A DNA stretch of 8,674 bases, taken from CAYSWF01 sp964562905. GTDB lineage: Bacteria; Patescibacteriota; Andersenbacteria; UBA10190. Every line of letters begins with the position of its first letter. The first letter of the stretch is position 1. The stretch is from contig CAZLVG010000037.1 in assembly GCA_964562905.1 (NCBI GenBank), positions 1 to 8,674 of the forward strand, read 5' to 3'. This document shows, in pieces, positions 5,081-8,674 of the stretch. Made by a program: the position numbers and the translations under genes. The notes beneath the pieces are model-generated. The model saw only the letters and a list, made by a program, of their open reading frames with translations, was not told the origin of the DNA and made no database searches.

Positions 5081-6066
5081 TGCCCAGTAGGTTTTTAATC
5101 GTGGCCGCATTGTCAGTTCTGGCGGCCGGCCTGGCGGTCGGCGGCGCTCTCTTGGTATTCCAACGCTGGGGCCAAGAAACGCCAGCAGAACAACAACCAG
5201 GCCCAGCGCAGCAAAAAGAGGGTAAATTCGGCGAGCTGCAACCGGCGGAAGAAGGAGGGCAGCCGGGAGATAGCGACACGGACGGCGACGGTCTTACGGA
5301 TAGGGAAGAGGTCAGGTGGAAAACGGATCCCAACAATCCCGATACCGACGGCGACGGATACCTGGACGGAGAAGAGGTGGCCGCCGGCCATGATCCCACC
5401 ATTCCCGCCCCTAACGACAAGCTGCCGGAGAGCGTTCAAAAAAGCCAGGGCCAGCTGCCCCTGCCGGCGGAGCCGCTGAAAGCGGAAAAATACTTCACGG
5501 AGGACTTTGAGTTAATCGCGGACATGAACCTGACCAGCAAGTATCAAAAAGAGTACGCGGCGGCGGACCAGACGCCAGCCGCGCTGGAGGAGTTCACCCA
5601 AAGGCAGCCCGTGCAAAGCCTGCTGCCGCGGCCGGACGACGACCTGATTATAGAAGTAAAAGGCACGTCGGCCAGACTAGAGCACTACCTGTCGGTGGCG
5701 GACAATGACAACGCGCTGGCCAACACCACCCTGTACATGAACGCCCAGTACGAGCTGCAAAATAACAACAACCCCGCCCCCATGCTTAGCTTGGCCTCGC
5801 AGGTTCGCCGCTACCGGCAGGAGCTGTCAGGCACCAGAGTGCCGGAGTCGGCCGTGGACGCGCACAGAACGCTATTAGGGCACACCGAAGCGCTGGCCGC
5901 CACCTTTGAGGCCATCGCCCGCCAAGAGGAGGACCCTGCCGGCTCACAAGTGGCCGCCAGACAGCTGGAGGTAATTGACCGGACCTATTATCCCATGATC
6001 AAAGCGGAATTCCAGCGCCTGGAGAGAATAAAGAATACCCTGCCAGCAGGGCCAGAATCAGAATAA
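5080..6066 (+). CDS. membrane-anchored thrombospondin type-3 (Ca-binding) repeat protein
   Basis: This 328-residue extracytoplasmic protein has a single hydrophobic segment (about 5-27) that looks like an uncleaved signal anchor. A Gln/Glu/Pro-rich spacer (31-63) follows, then two thrombospondin type-3-like Ca loops: DSDTDGDGLTDREEV (64-78) and PDTDGDGYLDGEEV (87-100). Each has the D-x-D-x-D-G pattern and a distal acidic ligand. The remaining 220 residues are predicted mostly helical with long charged stretches (for example 152-176, 236-250, 256-316) and match no domain I know; it has no cysteine. Similar short Tsp3 proteins are common in candidate-phylum genomes, presumably as calcium-stabilised surface spacers. 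The ATG at 5080 overlaps the rsmA TGA by one base. The 13-residue-longer GTG form would put extra polar residues before the anchor and is less likely. Confidence 0.85.
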   Translation: MPSRFLIVAALSVLAAGLAVGGALLVFQRWGQETPAEQQPGPAQQKEGKFGELQPAEEGGQPGDSDTDGDGLTDREEVRWKTDPNNPDTDGDGYLDGEEVAAGHDPTIPAPNDKLPESVQKSQGQLPLPAEPLKAEKYFTEDFELIADMNLTSKYQKEYAAADQTPAALEEFTQRQPVQSLLPRPDDDLIIEVKGTSARLEHYLSVADNDNALANTTLYMNAQYELQNNNNPAPMLSLASQVRRYRQELSGTRVPESAVDAHRTLLGHTEALAATFEAIARQEEDPAGSQVAARQLEVIDRTYYPMIKAEFQRLERIKNTLPAGPESE

Positions 6067-6120
6067 AAGAATAAAGAAATAAAACACAAAACAAAACTGT
6101 GGCTGTCGCTGTGCTATGAT
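6067..6120 (+). promoter_or_regulatory. A-rich tract and extended -10 promoter
   Basis: After the Tsp3 stop a strongly A-rich, nearly T-free tract runs to about 6096 and could act as an UP-element-like region. It is followed by TGCTATGAT (TGn plus TATGAT, 5/6, the hexamer at 6115-6120). No -35 is recognisable. Transcription would begin near 6127, close to GTG 6128 and ATG 6131, repeating the start-proximal arrangement seen at 2212 and 5061. It may serve the small ORF or the large secreted-protein gene downstream. Confidence 0.45.
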
Positions 6121-6292
6121 GGCATTAGTGATGATATTAGCAGCTTTATTAGGACTACCGGAATATCGTGGAGCGATTAAGATAGCGCTGTCAGGCGCCG
6201 TGCCGATAAAAAAGTACTGCCGCGTAAGCTGGCCGCGCCCGCCTGGCGAGTCGTCCGGACGAGGCGCTAGAAAACCTCCTTGGCAGCATTAG
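6116..6292 (+). CDS. doubtful 58-codon ORF between the Tsp3 and large secreted protein genes
   Basis: An open frame with possible starts at ATG 6116, ATG 6119, GTG 6128 and ATG 6131 ends at TAG 6290-6292. The first 15 residues are hydrophobic (MMALVMILAALLGLP). The rest is rich in Arg, Pro, Gly and Ser, as expected from translating non-coding GC-rich DNA. If the -10 at 6115-6120 is real, only the 6128 or 6131 start could be used. The frame is the same as that of the large gene starting at 6308, separated by the TAG and five codons. The stretch holds a 12-bp palindrome (TCGTCCGGACGA, 6251-6262) and may equally be an untranslated leader of the next gene. I do not recognise the product. Confidence 0.25.
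   Translation: MMALVMILAALLGLPEYRGAIKIALSGAVPIKKYCRVSWPRPPGESSGRGARKPPWQH
6251..6262. repeat. 12-bp perfect palindrome upstream of the large secreted protein gene
   Basis: TCGTCCGGACGA is its own reverse complement and lies 46 nt before the ATG at 6308. It could be an operator or, on RNA, part of a GC-rich fold together with flanking GCC/GGC triplets. No direct evidence of function. Confidence 0.35.
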
Positions 6293-6307
6293 CAGAGTAA
6301 TATCCTT

Positions 6308-8656
6308 ATGCCTCTCTCCTGGTGGGCGCTGGCCAATATATTCACCGCGGCTTTGGTGACACCGTTCGTGCAGGCCACAGAGCCTATTTCCCTAGCGCTG
6401 CCCCAGGACGTTCAGTACAAGGAATATATTGCCGAGCAGCTGAACAGCGCCGCTTTTTCCACCAGCTTGGATAACTTATCTGCCTACCAGCAAAGAAAAG
6501 CTTCTGAGTCAGCGGAATGGACCGAGTCAACAGCCATGGGCGCGGGCATGGTGAAAGGCGGGCCTTTCCTGACCGTGTTCTTGCTCAACCAGGACACATG
6601 CGCGGAAGCGGGCGACAGGCAAGACTACCGGCTGATGATAAGAAACTACGGCAACGAGACGGCGCTGTCTCCCTCCGTACAGAACCAGTACCCGGAAGGG
6701 ACCAGCCTCAAGCAGGCCAGCGACGGAGCGGAACACGACCAGGAAAAGCAGGTGATCTCCTGGCCGGGACAGGATCTGGCTCCGGGCGGGTATCTCGCCT
6801 ACACTTTTTCTTTAAACACGGAAGAGGAAGCGGCCATGTACCTGAACAATGTGACGGTGTATTACTACGATGAAGACGGACGGATGCGCGTGGCCATGAG
6901 CGAGCGCGTTCTGGCCGGCCAGTGCGAATCAAGCGGGCAGGTAAAAGGCTACCGTATATACCGAGACGACGCCCGGCCGGCGGTAGTGTGTGACCCGGGC
7001 GAAAAGGACTGCCAGGAGACATATAGCGAACTGGAGCTGGGGCCAAACTACCAACAAGCGCTAAAAGGAGAACTGGGGGGCAGTTTGAAACGCAGGCCGG
7101 TGGTATGCTCAAAGTACGACCAGCAGCTGCGCCAGGGCCTGGTACCCCCATGCGAAGACTTCACACCGCAATTCGGACCGCGCTTTGCCGAGGCGGTGGC
7201 CGACATAGTGCCAGGATCGTGCCGGACGCTGGAGGACAACAGAATAGTGGAGCCGAATCTGGTGGACGCTTTAAGCCGGCGCAGCCAGCCGGCGGCGGCT
7301 TTTATGAAGCCGCTGTACGACAACGGCCGGTACTTTAAAAAACTGGTGCAGCAGAATGTTCTGGCCGGAATAGACCACAACGGCCTGGCGCGCCAAACGC
7401 TGGGCAGCATACACAACGACAACTGGAACGAGATGGTGGGCATCGCCCGCGACGTGCTAAGCGGCGCCGTTACTCCCGACGAAGGAAAGAACAAACTGGC
7501 GGGTAAAAAGGACGACTGGCTGAACGAAATGAAAAATGCCCAGCCGGATCTCAAAGACCACTACGCCAACACAACCCAGGAAGAAAGAGCCGACAACTTC
7601 TGGCCGGCCATCTGCCAGCAGGATACCTTTGACAGGTATAACTGTAAGGCTGTACGTAACGCCCAGGAGTCCATTGGCAAGGCCTGCCAAAGCCCAGGCG
7701 ACGGGGGCTTGGCCGACAGTCTGCCGCAAGTAAAAAGCGAATACGATGACGCTCTAGAAGTGTTAAAAAACGCTTATGACGACACCCAGACAGAAAGTTT
7801 AAGCAACTACGAGGTGGTGTTGGACGAATGGGAAAAAAAGTGGCAGGACGCTTTTGAAGCTTACCAGAACGGCGACAGCGGCCAGCTGCAAGGCCTTATC
7901 AACCAGGCCTGGGTGGACAAGCACCGTATTCTGCTGTCCTATGCCTTCGCTCCGACTGGAGATACCGTAAAGAAAGATTACGCCATCATGGCGCCTTATG
8001 AGAACCACGCCGATTTAGACAAATCAGCTTACGAGAGGATAAGGCTGGGATCATACGAAGACGCGCTTTATGGGCCTAAGAGAACTGCCGCCAGTTGCGC
8101 TAAAGAAAAACGGGAAATAGGCGGGTGGGGGCCACCAGTAGTGAAGCGTGATGACCCGAAGAAGCCACCGCTTAAATGGTCGGTAGAGCTCACCTGGTGC
8201 GAAAGTGGACCCGCCTTGCAGGAAGAAGTGTCAGTGGACCGCCCCCAGCCCTACCGCGACAAAGAGCCTTGGGATCATATTCCCCAGCAACTGGTGCGGT
8301 TTGATCCCAAGTACGTGCTGGGCTCCGCCTGTTCTGGCCGCCCGGGCGACCCCTGGTGGGCCGACGACTGCTCCTGCGACTGCAGTGAGATCAAGCCAGT
8401 CAAGGAGGGCAATATGGAATTCTGCGAACCGGGTACCGGCTATTACACGGAAGGCGGTCAGCCGCCCGTGCCCGGCCAACCCAAGCCCGCTTTTCCCGAT
8501 CCTTACGGGGGGGCACCTAGCCGGATCCTAGCTTGGCTGGGCAAGGCATTCTCGCTGCCCGGGCAGGCCGAAGCGGCCTACACCCAAGCTCCCGGCCCGG
8601 CCCAGGCGCTGGCAGATAAAGAGACAGAGCAATTAATGACCAGAAAGCCCCGCTCC
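6308..8656 (+). CDS. large secreted Cys-containing protein, N-terminal DUF11-like domain (3' end missing)
   Basis: At least 783 residues are encoded and no stop is reached before the contig ends, so the C-terminus is missing. The N-terminus is a signal peptide (MPLSWWALANIFTAALVTPFVQA, cleavage likely near residue 23). Residues about 100-206 resemble a DUF11/Ig-like adhesin module: RLMIRNYGNETAL (108-120), a proline-glycine strand (YPEGTSL), then ISWPGQDLAPGGYLAYTFSL (150-169) and NNVTVYYYDEDG (180-191). The rest matches nothing I know. It has helical stretches (about 470-520), a Cys-dense patch (C675, C688, C690, C692, C706) and a Pro/Gly-rich segment (707-735). All 17 cysteines lie after the signal peptide, suggesting disulfides. 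An in-frame TAG at 6290-6292 makes ATG 6308 the first possible start; there is no Shine-Dalgarno site. By position it may belong to a surface or pilus/secretion assembly, but that is inference. Confidence 0.85.
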
Positions 8657-8674
8657 AGATCGGAAGAGCAGTCT
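8657..8674 (+). other. Illumina TruSeq adapter remnant at the contig end
   Basis: AGATCGGAAGAGCA matches the first 14 bases of the Illumina TruSeq index adapter, and the last four bases GTCT match it after skipping three bases (CAC). This is library sequence, not genome. The last six residues read in the frame of the large gene (RSEEQS) are therefore artefacts, and the true gene continues beyond the contig. Confidence 0.93.

Noticed and set aside
6275..6281. CCTCCTT as a 16S rRNA 3'-end fragment or anti-Shine-Dalgarno decoy
   Set aside because: Only seven bases match and the flanks do not resemble the 16S end; expected by chance in GC-rich DNA.
6290..6292. TAG read through or recoded to fuse the small ORF with the large secreted protein
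   Set aside because: The downstream part has its own complete signal peptide, TAG ends other genes in the window, and the upstream ORF looks non-coding after residue 15.
6708..7554. Overlapping minus-strand open frames under the large secreted protein gene
   Set aside because: High-GC antisense shadows rich in Pro, Arg and Ser; the plus frame has a signal peptide and domain-like composition through to the contig end.
1..8674. tRNA, rRNA, insertion sequence with terminal repeats, replication origin
   Set aside because: I saw no cloverleaf with a T-loop GTTCRANNC, no rRNA core sequence, no complete transposase and no DnaA-box cluster.

Overview
The window reads as a bacterial metagenomic contig end, most likely from a Patescibacteria/CPR (Parcubacteria-like) genome. 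This is inferred from style: short genes, near-absence of Shine-Dalgarno sites, a small DoxX protein, a membrane-anchored LysM-M23 endopeptidase, rsmA followed by a membrane-anchored thrombospondin type-3 (Ca-binding) protein, a very large Cys-containing secreted protein with no recognised family, and heptamer repeats beside stop codons. No called gene contains an in-frame TGA, so the standard stop set fits. The lineage cannot be proven from this sequence alone.

Layout: (1) 1-121 is a high-GC scrap, possibly the tail of an unidentified gene. (2) 122-1942 is an AT-rich block (about 35-37% GC in two sampled 60-base lines) with a small XRE-type regulator and a DUF2330-like secreted/multi-TM protein. 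(3) 1943-2226 is a GC-rich, structure-prone spacer where composition changes. (4) 2227-2640 encodes a DoxX-like membrane protein. It converges on a minus-strand LysM-M23 peptidase gene (2855-3982), and the spacer between them carries heptamer arrays and a direct repeat. (5) 3983-4210 is a divergent control region. It holds a 12-bp palindrome containing back-to-back -35 boxes and a predicted structured leader for the peptidase mRNA. (6) 4211-8674 runs rightward: rsmA (ksgA), the Tsp3 protein gene overlapping it by one base, a doubtful 58-codon ORF, and a secreted protein of at least 783 residues cut off by the contig end. The last 18 bases are Illumina adapter, not genome.

Functionally the right-hand part is an envelope/surface locus (murein endopeptidase, Ca-binding anchored protein, large oxidised secreted protein with a DUF11-like beta domain) wrapped around an rRNA methyltransferase gene. 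Its most interesting features are the repeated placement of -10 boxes 6-10 nt before start codons (predicted leaderless mRNAs), heptamer arrays kept in the same orientation relative to the upstream gene's 3' end, the possible kissing-loop leader of the peptidase gene, and the unknown giant secreted protein. The AT-rich left block could be acquired DNA or a misassembly, and the adapter remnant is a reason to take misassembly seriously.
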